NCBI GenBank assembly: GCA_030586765.1
Contig: JAUQZZ010000043.1
Span: 1-12,797, forward strand
Length of the DNA: 12,797 bases
Source of the DNA: Candidatus Brocadiales bacterium
GTDB lineage: Bacteria > Planctomycetota > Brocadiia > Brocadiales > Bathyanammoxibiaceae
Reading direction: 5' to 3'
Every line of letters begins with the position of its first letter. The first letter of the stretch is position 1. Shown one piece after another: positions 6,503 to 12,778 of the stretch. The translations under genes were made by a program, and so were the position numbers. The notes under the pieces were generated by a model, which saw only the letters and a program-made list of their open reading frames with translations, was not told where the DNA came from and ran no database searches.

Positions 6503-7513
6503 CTATTTTTGTTCAGCTAGTAATAAGGTTTCGATGGATACCCCTACCTGCGAACCTTTGCCACCAAAGATTGAACCAGTGAACCGCCTCTTAAAGCGGT
6601 CCAGGGCCAGGGTATAAGCCCTATCTGGAAGGGGGATGTAACCCACTTCCTTGGCTAGGGGCCCTCCCATAATCATATAGAATCGGACAAACTCCTCCAC
6701 TTCTGGCCGATTAGCAGACTGTCGGTTTACGTAGATAAAGATGGGGCGTGCCAGGGGTTGATAGGTGCCATTGAGCACCGTCTCAGGGGTAGGTAGAATT
6801 GGTCCCTGGCCATTTTCTGGGTTCTCATCGTCAATGGCCACGAGCTTCAGCTTATCCTGGTTTTGCTCGTAGTAGGCGAAGCCAAAGAATCCAAGGGCAA
6901 GTTCATCCATGGCAATACCTTGCACCAGGACGTTATCATCTTCACTGGCAGTAAAGTCACCACGGCTGGCATGCTCTTTTCCTACAACGGCCTCTGTGAA
7001 ATAGTCATAGGTCCCAGAATCCACACCTGCCCCAAAGAGATGTATCTCTTTATCAGGCCACTCTGGACGTATCTGGTTCCAGCGGGTGACCTTTTCCTGG
7101 GCCTCAGGCTCCCAGAGTTTCTTCAATTCTTTTACTGTCATACTGGTACACCAGGTGTTTTTGGGATTCACCATCACGGCCAGGCCATCGTAGGCCACTG
7201 GAAGCTCGATATACTCGACTCTGTTCTTCTGGCACAGCTCCACTTCTGAGGGCTTAATAGGTCGGGAGGCATTGGCAATATCTGTCTCTCCTCTCCCAAA
7301 CTTCTTAAATCCACCGCCAGTGCCAGAAAGGCCCACGGTTACCTTGACCCCAGGATATTTCTTCTGAAACTCCTCAGCCACCGCCTCAGTGATGGGGAAG
7401 ACGGTGCTTGAGCCGTCCACCTTTATAAGGCCCTTTAGCTCTGCCCTGGCAGGGGTGATAGATATGCAAAGGATGGTTGTTAAGAACACTAGAAATAGAG
7501 ATGCTTGTCTCAT
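6503..7513 (-). CDS. pstS: Phosphate ABC transporter periplasmic substrate-binding protein PstS
   Basis: PstS is the periplasmic phosphate receptor of the Pst importer, 336 residues from the ATG at 7513. Residues 1-24 form a Sec signal peptide: basic MRQ, hydrophobic core, and an ARA cleavage site before ELKG. The phosphate-binding fingerprints are VDGSSTVFP (DGSST 33-37), the glycine-rich LSGTGGGFKKF (63-69 region), NASRPI (81-86) and DSGTYDYF (165-172). No lipobox cysteine is seen at the cleavage site, so the protein is probably soluble in the periplasm. The 7513 start has AGGA three bases upstream and gives a cleaner signal peptide; an ATG at 7534 would add seven residues, has no ribosome site and would leave almost no leader after the proposed promoter. 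The gene heads the pst cluster, behind a clear Pho box. Confidence 0.94.
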   Translation of the reverse strand: MRQASLFLVFLTTILCISITPARAELKGLIKVDGSSTVFPITEAVAEEFQKKYPGVKVTVGLSGTGGGFKKFGRGETDIANASRPIKPSEVELCQKNRVEYIELPVAYDGLAVMVNPKNTWCTSMTVKELKKLWEPEAQEKVTRWNQIRPEWPDKEIHLFGAGVDSGTYDYFTEAVVGKEHASRGDFTASEDDNVLVQGIAMDELALGFFGFAYYEQNQDKLKLVAIDDENPENGQGPILPTPETVLNGTYQPLARPIFIYVNRQSANRPEVEEFVRFYMIMGGPLAKEVGYIPLPDRAYTLALDRFKRRFTGSIFGGKGSQVGVSIETLLLAEQK

Positions 7514-7516
7514 TCT

Positions 7517-7520
7517 TCCT
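7517..7520 (-). promoter_or_regulatory. Ribosome binding site for pstS
   Basis: AGGA within a purine-rich stretch on the minus strand, three bases before the ATG at 7513. It favours that start over the ATG at 7534, which has none. Confidence 0.5.
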
Positions 7521-7539
7521 TTTTCTTTTAGCATGCCAA

Positions 7540-7578
7540 TGTAAAGATTCTATTAAGGAATTATTAAGATTGTGTTAA
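7540..7578 (-). promoter_or_regulatory. Pho box: four direct hexamer repeats at 11-base spacing
   Basis: On the minus strand, reading toward pstS, the hexamers are TTAACA (7578-7573), TTAATA (7567-7562), TTAATA (7556-7551) and TTTACA (7545-7540), each separated by exactly five bases. An 11-base repeat of TTAACA-like hexamers is the known binding pattern of the PhoB/PhoP response-regulator family (the Bacillus PhoP consensus is TTAACA-like with about five-base spacers; the E. coli Pho box also repeats every 11 bases). It lies directly upstream of pstS and the regulator genes are adjacent. Binding by the PhoB encoded here is inference, but strongly supported by spacing, position and context. 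Confidence 0.85.
7547..7552 (-). promoter_or_regulatory. Possible -10 element of the pstS promoter
   Basis: TAGAAT on the minus strand matches TATAAT at five of six positions. The distal TTAACA hexamer (7573-7578) resembles a -35 element but is 20 bases away, which is too far for strong unaided activity and would suit an activator-dependent promoter. Transcription would begin near 7540, leaving a leader of about 27 bases that contains the AGGA before the ATG at 7513. The site overlaps the third Pho hexamer, which is unusual for an activator site and keeps confidence low. Confidence 0.35.
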
Positions 7579-7580
7579 AT

Positions 7581-7614
7581 CCTCGAACCAGCTTTAGTGC
7601 GCGTGGGTTTGAGG
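7581..7614. repeat. Imperfect inverted repeat beside the Pho box
   Basis: CCTCGAACC (7581-7589) can pair with GGTTTGAGG (7606-7614) across a 16-base GC-rich loop. In the minus-strand RNA one A-C mismatch interrupts the stem. It sits two bases upstream of the first Pho hexamer and downstream of phoR. It could help separate the phoR and pstS transcripts or be an additional operator; there is no proper T-run, so terminator function is doubtful. Confidence 0.35.
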
Positions 7615-7640
7615 AATATACCTTAGGAGAAGTGGAGATG

Positions 7641-7659
7641 AGAAAGGTTTTACCTTTCT
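7641..7659 (-). repeat. Eight-base-pair hairpin across the phoR stop codon
   Basis: AGAAAGGT (7641-7648) and ACCTTTCT (7652-7659) pair perfectly around a three-base loop, and the phoR TAA (7652-7650) lies at the loop. The stem has only three G-C pairs, and the RNA continues CATCTCCAC with no T-run, so it is not a convincing intrinsic terminator. Confidence 0.4.
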
Positions 7660-8717
7660 GCTTTTGGGAAGGTGAGGGTAAAGGTGGTGCCTGAGTTCAG
7701 CTTGCTAGAAGCGCGGACGGTTCCGCCGTGGGCAAGAACTATGTGTTTAACAATGGCCAGGCCAAGACCCGTGCCTCCCATCTCCCTGGAGCGTGCCTTA
7801 TCCACCCTATAAAAGCGCTCGAAGATGCGGGGGAGGTCTTGCTCAGGGATGCCTATGCCATTATCGGAAACGGCCAGCTCTATATGCACCGCAGTATCGG
7901 TGGCAGAGACGGTTATCTTTCCACCAGGAGGGGTATATTTTATGGCATTATCCAGGAGGTTAGAAAGGGCCTGGTCTAATAAGGCCTTATCGGCGGCTAT
8001 CTCCAAGGGACCGTCTGGAACATTTACAGTGAGAGAGTGCCTCTTTTTCCGTATGCGGTCGTCAAAGGTGGCTACGGTCTTGTTTATAAAGGGTAGTAAT
8101 TTTATCCTCTTGAGCTCCAGGGGTGTTTCTCCCGATTCTATCTTGGAGAGGCTGAGGAGGTCATTGATCAGGTCTGTTAAGCGGTTTGTGTGCCTTTCGA
8201 TGATGGAGAGGAATCTCATGGCATTTTCAGGTTCATTCAGGGCACCCTCTTGCAGGGTCTCTACGAAGCCCTTTATGGAGGCAAGGGGCGTCTTCAGCTC
8301 ATGGGAGACATTGGCCACGAACTCTACCCTCATCTTTTCTAACTTCTTTAAATCGGTGATGTCATGGAGGATTATAGCGACGCCCAGCTCTCCCTGGGAG
8401 TCTCTTATGGGTGTTATGTGCAGACGAAAAACCTTCTCGCTGGGAGAAAGATTTGTGAGCTCTGAAATCTGGGGTTCACCACTTCTCAGGGTCTCTTTGA
8501 CCAAAGGGTTTATCTGCTCGTTCTGAAGGACCTCCCATATAGGCCTTCCCATAACCTTATTTCTCAGGCCAAAGGTATTACTAGCCGCCTGGTTAACGAG
8601 AAGGATTTTCCCTTCTTTGTCTACAGCCAACACTCCCTCCGTCATACTGGAGAGGATGGCAGTTAACTTGTCCCTTTCCTGAACGAGGCTGGACGATTTT
8701 TCTTTTAATTTATCCAT
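7650..8717 (-). CDS. phoR: Phosphate-regulon sensor histidine kinase PhoR, lacking a membrane anchor
   Basis: PhoR phosphorylates PhoB under phosphate limitation and dephosphorylates it otherwise. The 355-residue protein has a short coiled-coil-like start (KLKEKSSSLVQERDKL), a PAS domain (about 17-120, containing SMTEGVLAVDKEGKILLVN), and the HisKA dimerisation domain with H-box FVANVSHELKTPLASIKG (phospho-accepting His139). The ATPase domain follows with N-box LLDNAIKY (N257), G1 DNGIGI (285-290), F-box FERFYRVD (299-306) and G2 GTGLGL (315-320). It lacks the N-terminal transmembrane segments, periplasmic or HAMP region found in most PhoR proteins. phoB ends only six bases before its ATG, so there is no room for a missing 5' part. 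The PAS type, phoB adjacency and pst context support PhoR over a generic kinase. The next gene downstream is pstS, after the Pho box region. Confidence 0.9.
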   Translation of the reverse strand: MDKLKEKSSSLVQERDKLTAILSSMTEGVLAVDKEGKILLVNQAASNTFGLRNKVMGRPIWEVLQNEQINPLVKETLRSGEPQISELTNLSPSEKVFRLHITPIRDSQGELGVAIILHDITDLKKLEKMRVEFVANVSHELKTPLASIKGFVETLQEGALNEPENAMRFLSIIERHTNRLTDLINDLLSLSKIESGETPLELKRIKLLPFINKTVATFDDRIRKKRHSLTVNVPDGPLEIAADKALLDQALSNLLDNAIKYTPPGGKITVSATDTAVHIELAVSDNGIGIPEQDLPRIFERFYRVDKARSREMGGTGLGLAIVKHIVLAHGGTVRASSKLNSGTTFTLTFPKAER

Positions 8718-8723
8718 GGCTGG

Positions 8724-9407
8724 TTAATCTTTGAATTTATATCCTATACCCCTGACGGTTACTATATAGGAGGCGTATTTGCCCAATTTCTTACGTAGGG
8801 AGGCGATGTGGACGTCAATAGTCCTATCCACTACTACAGCCTGATTTCCCAGTACACCGCTTATCAGTTGGTCCCTGGTCAAGACCCTTCCGCGACTTCC
8901 GGTCAAGTAGTGGAGCAATTTGAATTCCGTTACAGTCAGGTCAACCTTTTTCCCCTCTACAGAAACCTCATGCCTTGTCGTATCAATAATAAGCCCATCC
9001 ACCTTGATACGTTTCTTAGGTTGTATGGCCTCATCAGACCTTCTTAGTACGGTCTTCACCCTGGAGAGGAGCACCCTGGGGCTGAAGGGTTTTGTCACGT
9101 AGTCATCTACGCCCAGCTCTAATCCTGCCACGATGTCTGCCTCGGAGTCTTTTACAGAAAGGATGATAATAGGTATGTCGGCCGTCTTGGAATCCCTCTT
9201 CAGCCTTCTACATACCTCTAGTCCGTCCAGCTTGGGGAGCATCAGGTCTAGTATTACCAGAGAGGGGCGCTTTCCCAGGGCCAAATGAAGCCCCTCTTCC
9301 CCATTAAGGGCGGAGGCGACCTTGAAGCCCTCTTTTTCCAGATTGTATCTTAGAAGCTCTACCAGGTCCTTCTCGTCTTCAATAATGAGTATCTCTTCTC
9401 TAGGCAT
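8724..9407 (-). CDS. phoB: Phosphate-regulon response regulator PhoB (OmpR family)
   Basis: PhoB is the DNA-binding regulator activated by PhoR; it binds Pho boxes and recruits RNA polymerase. The protein is 227 residues. The receiver domain (about 5-120) has the acidic pocket E10/D11, phosphoacceptor Asp54 in VILDLMLP, switch Ser84 and Lys106 in DDYVTKPFSP. The C-terminal winged helix (about 130-227) contains LTVTEFKLLHYL, the recognition region DRTIDVHIASLRKKLG, and ends in TVRGIGYKFKD. Its ATG lies inside the end of carB (ATGCCTAG, eight-base overlap) with no clear Shine-Dalgarno sequence, so it is probably translated by coupling to carB. phoR follows after six bases. I see no Pho box directly upstream within carB. 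Confidence 0.95.
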   Translation of the reverse strand: MPREEILIIEDEKDLVELLRYNLEKEGFKVASALNGEEGLHLALGKRPSLVILDLMLPKLDGLEVCRRLKRDSKTADIPIIILSVKDSEADIVAGLELGVDDYVTKPFSPRVLLSRVKTVLRRSDEAIQPKKRIKVDGLIIDTTRHEVSVEGKKVDLTVTEFKLLHYLTGSRGRVLTRDQLISGVLGNQAVVVDRTIDVHIASLRKKLGKYASYIVTVRGIGYKFKD

Positions 9408-12400
9408 TGAGTTCTGCGTAATATTCCTGCAAGGGTTTTAGCTCCAGGTTGCCTGTGAGCAGGGCCTCTATGCCCTTTGTGGCAGCGGCTGCCCCAGAGA
9501 GGGTGGTGAAATAAGGGATGTGATAAGTTAAAGCGGTGCGGCGGATGGAGTAGGAGTCCTTCTCTGCAATATTCCCTTCTGTAGTATTTATTACCAGATG
9601 TATCTCTCCCTTCTTTAGATAGTCCACCACGTTGGGACTGCCTTCGATTACCTTGAGTACCTCCTGGACAGGGATGCCCTCCTGGGATATGGCCTTTGCG
9701 GTGCCTCGGGTGGCCATAAGCTTAAAGCCCAGTTTGTGGAAGTCTTTGGCCAGGCAGACCGCACCAGGTTTGTCTTTATTCTTAACGCTGATAAATACTG
9801 TACCTGTTAGGGGCAGGCAGCCATCTGCACCCATCTGACTCTTGGCATAGGCCCTGCCGAAATCCTTGTCCAGGCCCATGACCTCACCCGTGGACTTCAT
9901 CTCAGGGCCTAGAATGGTATCCACCCCTGGGAATTTGATGAAGGGCAAGACGGCCTCCTTCACAGCGGTGTAGGGAAACTTCTTTCTGAGAACCAGGCCA
10001 AGTTTCTGAAGGGTTTGTCCCATAATCACCTTGGTAGCCATCTTTGCCAGGGGTATCCCCACGGCCTTACTCACGAAGGGCACGGTCCTTGAGGCCCGAG
10101 GGTTCACCTCCAGTACAAAGACCTCACCGTTCTTGATGGCATACTGGACGTTAATAAGGCCCTTCACCTGGAGCTCCAGGGCTAGTAGCCGGGTCTGCCT
10201 GCTTATCTCCTCTAGAAGGTCCTCTTTAAGGGAATAGGGTGGTAGGGCGCAGGAGCTGTCCCCTGAGTGGACCCCTGCGGCCTCTATGTGCTCCATTATC
10301 CCTCCTATAAATGCCTCTTGCCCGTCTGCTACAGCATCTACGTCTATCTCTATGGCATCCTCCAGAAATTTGTCAATGAGCACGGGATGATTGGGGGAGA
10401 CCTGGGCGGCCCTGGTGATGTAACTTTCCAGGGAGCTTTTATCGAAGACCACCTGCATGGCACGTCCACCCAGGACATAAGAGGGCCTGAGGAGCACCGG
10501 GTAGCCCAGCGTTGCTGCGATCTTCTGGGCCTCTTTCAGGGAACGGGCACAGCCGTTCTCTGGCTGTTTTAGACCTAGTTTTCTCAGGAGCTGGACAAAC
10601 CTCTCCCTGTCCTCTGCCTGGTCTATACTATCAGGAGAAGTGCCAAGTATCTTTACACCCAGACGCTCTAAAGGCACAGCGAGCTTCAGGGGAGTCTGGC
10701 CTCCAAACTGCACAATCACCCCCAGGGGCCTTTCTAGCTCAATAATCTCCAGGCAATCCTCCAGTGTGAGGGGCTCGAAGTAGAGCCTGTCGGAGGTATC
10801 ATAATCAGTGCTCACGGTCTCTGGGTTGCAGTTCACCATGATGGTCTCATAGCCCATCTCCTTTAGGGCCATTACCGAGTGGACGCAGCAGTAATCAAAC
10901 TCTATGCCCTGTCCTATGCGGTTAGGTCCACTGCCTAGTATAACTACCTTTGGCCTGTCTGTAGGCTCGGCCTCGCACTCCCTCTCGTAGGTAGAGTAGA
11001 GGTAAGGGGTATAGGCCCTGAATTCTGCAGCGCAGGTGTCTACCCTCTTGAAGACAGGCCTTATATTGTGTTGGTGGCGCAGGGTTCTTATCTCTGCCTC
11101 AGTGGAATGGGTGATTTGGGCCAGGCGCTGGTCTGAGAGCCCATAGGCTTTTGCCCCCTTCAAGAGTTCGGGGTGAAGGCCCTGGCCTTTTATCATCTCT
11201 TCTATATCTACTATTTCTTTTATATTATAGAGGAACCACTTATCAATCTTGGTCAGTCCGTAAAGCTCGTCTATATCAAGCCCAACCCTTAGTCCCTCGG
11301 CAATGAGCCACAGCCTGTCCCAGGTGGGGATGGATAGCTTCCCCTTCAGGGCCTCCCTTTTCTGGGCATAGGTCCAGTCCACAGGGAACTGCTCCTCCAG
11401 CCCGTAGCTATCTATCTCCAGGGACCGTATAGCCTTTCCCAGGGCCTCCTTGAAGGTGCGGCCAATGGCCATTACCTCCCCCACAGACTTCATCTGGGTG
11501 GTGAGGCGCTGGTCTGCCTCTGGAAATTTCTCAAAATTAAACCTGGGAATCTTTGCAACACAATAGTCTATTGTGGGCTCGAAGCATGAGGGTGTGTAGC
11601 GGGTTATATCGTTGGGGATTTCATCCAGGGTGTAGCCCACGGCCAGCTTGGCGGCTATCTTAGCAATGGGGAAACCCGTGGCCTTGGAGGCCAGGGCAGA
11701 ACTCCTTGAGACCCTGGGGTTCATCTCTATGGCCAGCATTTCACCTGTATCAGGGTTTACTGCAAACTGGATATTGGAGCCGCCGGTCTCTACCCCTATC
11801 TCTCTAATAATCTTGATAGCGGCATCCCTCATGACCTGGTATTCATTGTCAGTGAGGGTTTGAGCAGGGGCCACGGTGATGCTGTCGCCCGTGTGGATGC
11901 CCATGGGGTCTAGGTTCTCGATGGGACATATTATCACCACATTGTCTTTCAGGTCCCTCATAACCTCTAGCTCGTATTCCTTCCAACCCATGACAGACTT
12001 CTCAACGAGTACTTCATGGACAGGGCTAAGGTCTAGACCTTGTCTTATATATTCCTCGTACTCTGCCATGTTTTGGGCCACATTCCCCCCTGTACCGCCC
12101 AGGGTAAAGGAGGGGCGTATTATAAGTGGGAAGCCAAGCTCTTGGGCTGCCCTGGTGGCCTCTTCTATGGATTTCACATAGAAGCTATCTGGCACCCCTA
12201 TGCCTATACGCCGCATGCACTCCTTAAAGAGGTTCCTGTCCTCTGCCTTCCTTATGGCCTCTAGCTTTGCCCCTATTAATTCCACGCCGTATCTCTCTAG
12301 CACTCCCCTTTCGGCCAGGGCCACAGCAAGGTTAAGGGCGGTCTGACCTCCCAGGGTGGGTAGTAGGGCCTGGGGACGTTCTTTTTCGATGACCTTCTCT

Positions 12401-12621
12401 AGAAACTCAGGTGTTAGAGGCTCTATATAGGTGGAGTCTGCCACCTCAGGGTCGGTCATGATGGTAGCAGGGTTAGAGTTTACCAGGACTATCTTATAGC
12501 CCTCTTCCCTGAGGGCCTTACAGGCCTGGGTGCCTGAGTAGTCAAACTCGCAGGCCTGACCAATAACAATGGGCCCTGAGCCTATTATGAGAATCTTCTT
12601 TATGTCTGTGCGTTTAGGCAT
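9400..12621 (-). CDS. carB: Carbamoyl-phosphate synthase large subunit CarB
   Basis: CarB makes carbamoyl phosphate from bicarbonate, ammonia (channelled from glutamine by CarA) and two ATP, feeding arginine and pyrimidine synthesis in the cytoplasm. At 1073 residues it is full length, the same as E. coli CarB. It starts with the highly conserved MPKRTDIKKILIIGSGP. Domains in order are: carboxyphosphate ATP-grasp half (about 1-400, with QACEFDYSGTQACKAL and RPSFTLGGTGGN), oligomerisation domain (about 400-550), carbamoyl-phosphate ATP-grasp half (about 550-930, with GSGPNRIGQGIEFDYCCVH and RPSYVLGGRAMQ), and a C-terminal MGS-like allosteric domain (about 935-1073, with ATRGTAKA and NTTEG, where nucleotide effectors bind). 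The conserved N-terminus fixes the start, although no Shine-Dalgarno sequence precedes the ATG; a REP-like hairpin lies 14 bases upstream. carA is not in the window. Confidence 0.97.
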   Translation of the reverse strand: MPKRTDIKKILIIGSGPIVIGQACEFDYSGTQACKALREEGYKIVLVNSNPATIMTDPEVADSTYIEPLTPEFLEKVIEKERPQALLPTLGGQTALNLAVALAERGVLERYGVELIGAKLEAIRKAEDRNLFKECMRRIGIGVPDSFYVKSIEEATRAAQELGFPLIIRPSFTLGGTGGNVAQNMAEYEEYIRQGLDLSPVHEVLVEKSVMGWKEYELEVMRDLKDNVVIICPIENLDPMGIHTGDSITVAPAQTLTDNEYQVMRDAAIKIIREIGVETGGSNIQFAVNPDTGEMLAIEMNPRVSRSSALASKATGFPIAKIAAKLAVGYTLDEIPNDITRYTPSCFEPTIDYCVAKIPRFNFEKFPEADQRLTTQMKSVGEVMAIGRTFKEALGKAIRSLEIDSYGLEEQFPVDWTYAQKREALKGKLSIPTWDRLWLIAEGLRVGLDIDELYGLTKIDKWFLYNIKEIVDIEEMIKGQGLHPELLKGAKAYGLSDQRLAQITHSTEAEIRTLRHQHNIRPVFKRVDTCAAEFRAYTPYLYSTYERECEAEPTDRPKVVILGSGPNRIGQGIEFDYCCVHSVMALKEMGYETIMVNCNPETVSTDYDTSDRLYFEPLTLEDCLEIIELERPLGVIVQFGGQTPLKLAVPLERLGVKILGTSPDSIDQAEDRERFVQLLRKLGLKQPENGCARSLKEAQKIAATLGYPVLLRPSYVLGGRAMQVVFDKSSLESYITRAAQVSPNHPVLIDKFLEDAIEIDVDAVADGQEAFIGGIMEHIEAAGVHSGDSSCALPPYSLKEDLLEEISRQTRLLALELQVKGLINVQYAIKNGEVFVLEVNPRASRTVPFVSKAVGIPLAKMATKVIMGQTLQKLGLVLRKKFPYTAVKEAVLPFIKFPGVDTILGPEMKSTGEVMGLDKDFGRAYAKSQMGADGCLPLTGTVFISVKNKDKPGAVCLAKDFHKLGFKLMATRGTAKAISQEGIPVQEVLKVIEGSPNVVDYLKKGEIHLVINTTEGNIAEKDSYSIRRTALTYHIPYFTTLSGAAAATKGIEALLTGNLELKPLQEYYAELNA

Positions 12622-12635
12622 TATTTGTTATTTAT

Positions 12636-12659
12636 GTAGCGTCGGAGCTTGCTCCGACG
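12636..12659 (+). repeat. REP-like stem-loop 1 (GTAG foot)
   Basis: GTAG at 12636-12639 is followed by a perfect nine-base-pair stem, CGTCGGAGC (12640-12648) and GCTCCGACG (12651-12659), closed over TT. This matches the layout of REP elements recognised by TnpA-REP transposases: a GTAG tetranucleotide at the foot of a hairpin. On the plus strand it is followed by TTTTACTTT and so also resembles an intrinsic terminator, but no plus-strand gene precedes it. Confidence 0.8.
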
Positions 12660-12688
12660 TTTTACTTTCATCTACCTCGCATGTTCAA

Positions 12689-12712
12689 CGTGCCAGCAAG
12701 CTGGCACGCTAC
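12689..12712 (-). repeat. REP-like stem-loop 2 (GTAG foot, inverted)
   Basis: On the minus strand this reads GTAG (12712-12709), then CGTGCCAGC, TT, GCTGGCACG (to 12689), a perfect nine-base-pair stem. It has the same design as stem-loop 1 in opposite orientation: only the three pairs in the middle of the stem differ (CGG versus GCC), and both arms have changed together. Confidence 0.8.
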
Positions 12713-12719
12713 CTCGGGT

Positions 12720-12744
12720 ATCGCAGGGCTTCTTGCCCTGCGAT
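12720..12744 (+). repeat. REP-like stem-loop 3
   Basis: ATCGCAGGGC (12720-12729) pairs perfectly with GCCCTGCGAT (12735-12744) around the loop TTCTT. The preceding bases are GGT rather than GTAG, so the foot is imperfect. The inner stem CAGGGC is shared with stem-loop 4. Confidence 0.75.
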
Positions 12745-12747
12745 TTC

Positions 12748-12773
12748 GGGCAGGGCGGCAAGCCCTGCCCTAC
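12748..12773 (-). repeat. REP-like stem-loop 4 (GTAG foot, inverted)
   Basis: On the minus strand this reads GTAGGGCAGGGC, loop TTGCC, then GCCCTGCCC: a nine-base-pair stem (12748-12756 with 12762-12770), with the last G of GTAG starting the stem. It is in opposite orientation to stem-loop 3, shares its CAGGGC core, and differs in the outer three pairs on both arms. Confidence 0.78.
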
Positions 12774-12778
12774 CCCAT

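Noticed and set aside
7825..8526. A 233-codon open frame on the plus strand opposite phoR
   Set aside because: It is antisense to a kinase gene with all motifs intact, shows no recognisable protein features, and is a by-product of the codon bias of phoR.
10267..10745. Plus-strand open frames of 77-101 codons inside the carB region
   Set aside because: All are antisense to uninterrupted, highly conserved carB and have no supporting signals.
12640..12669. Intrinsic terminator on the plus strand (GC-rich stem followed by TTTTACTTT)
   Set aside because: The shape fits, but no plus-strand gene lies upstream, and the same stem design recurs inverted nearby without a T-run, so a repeat element explains it better.
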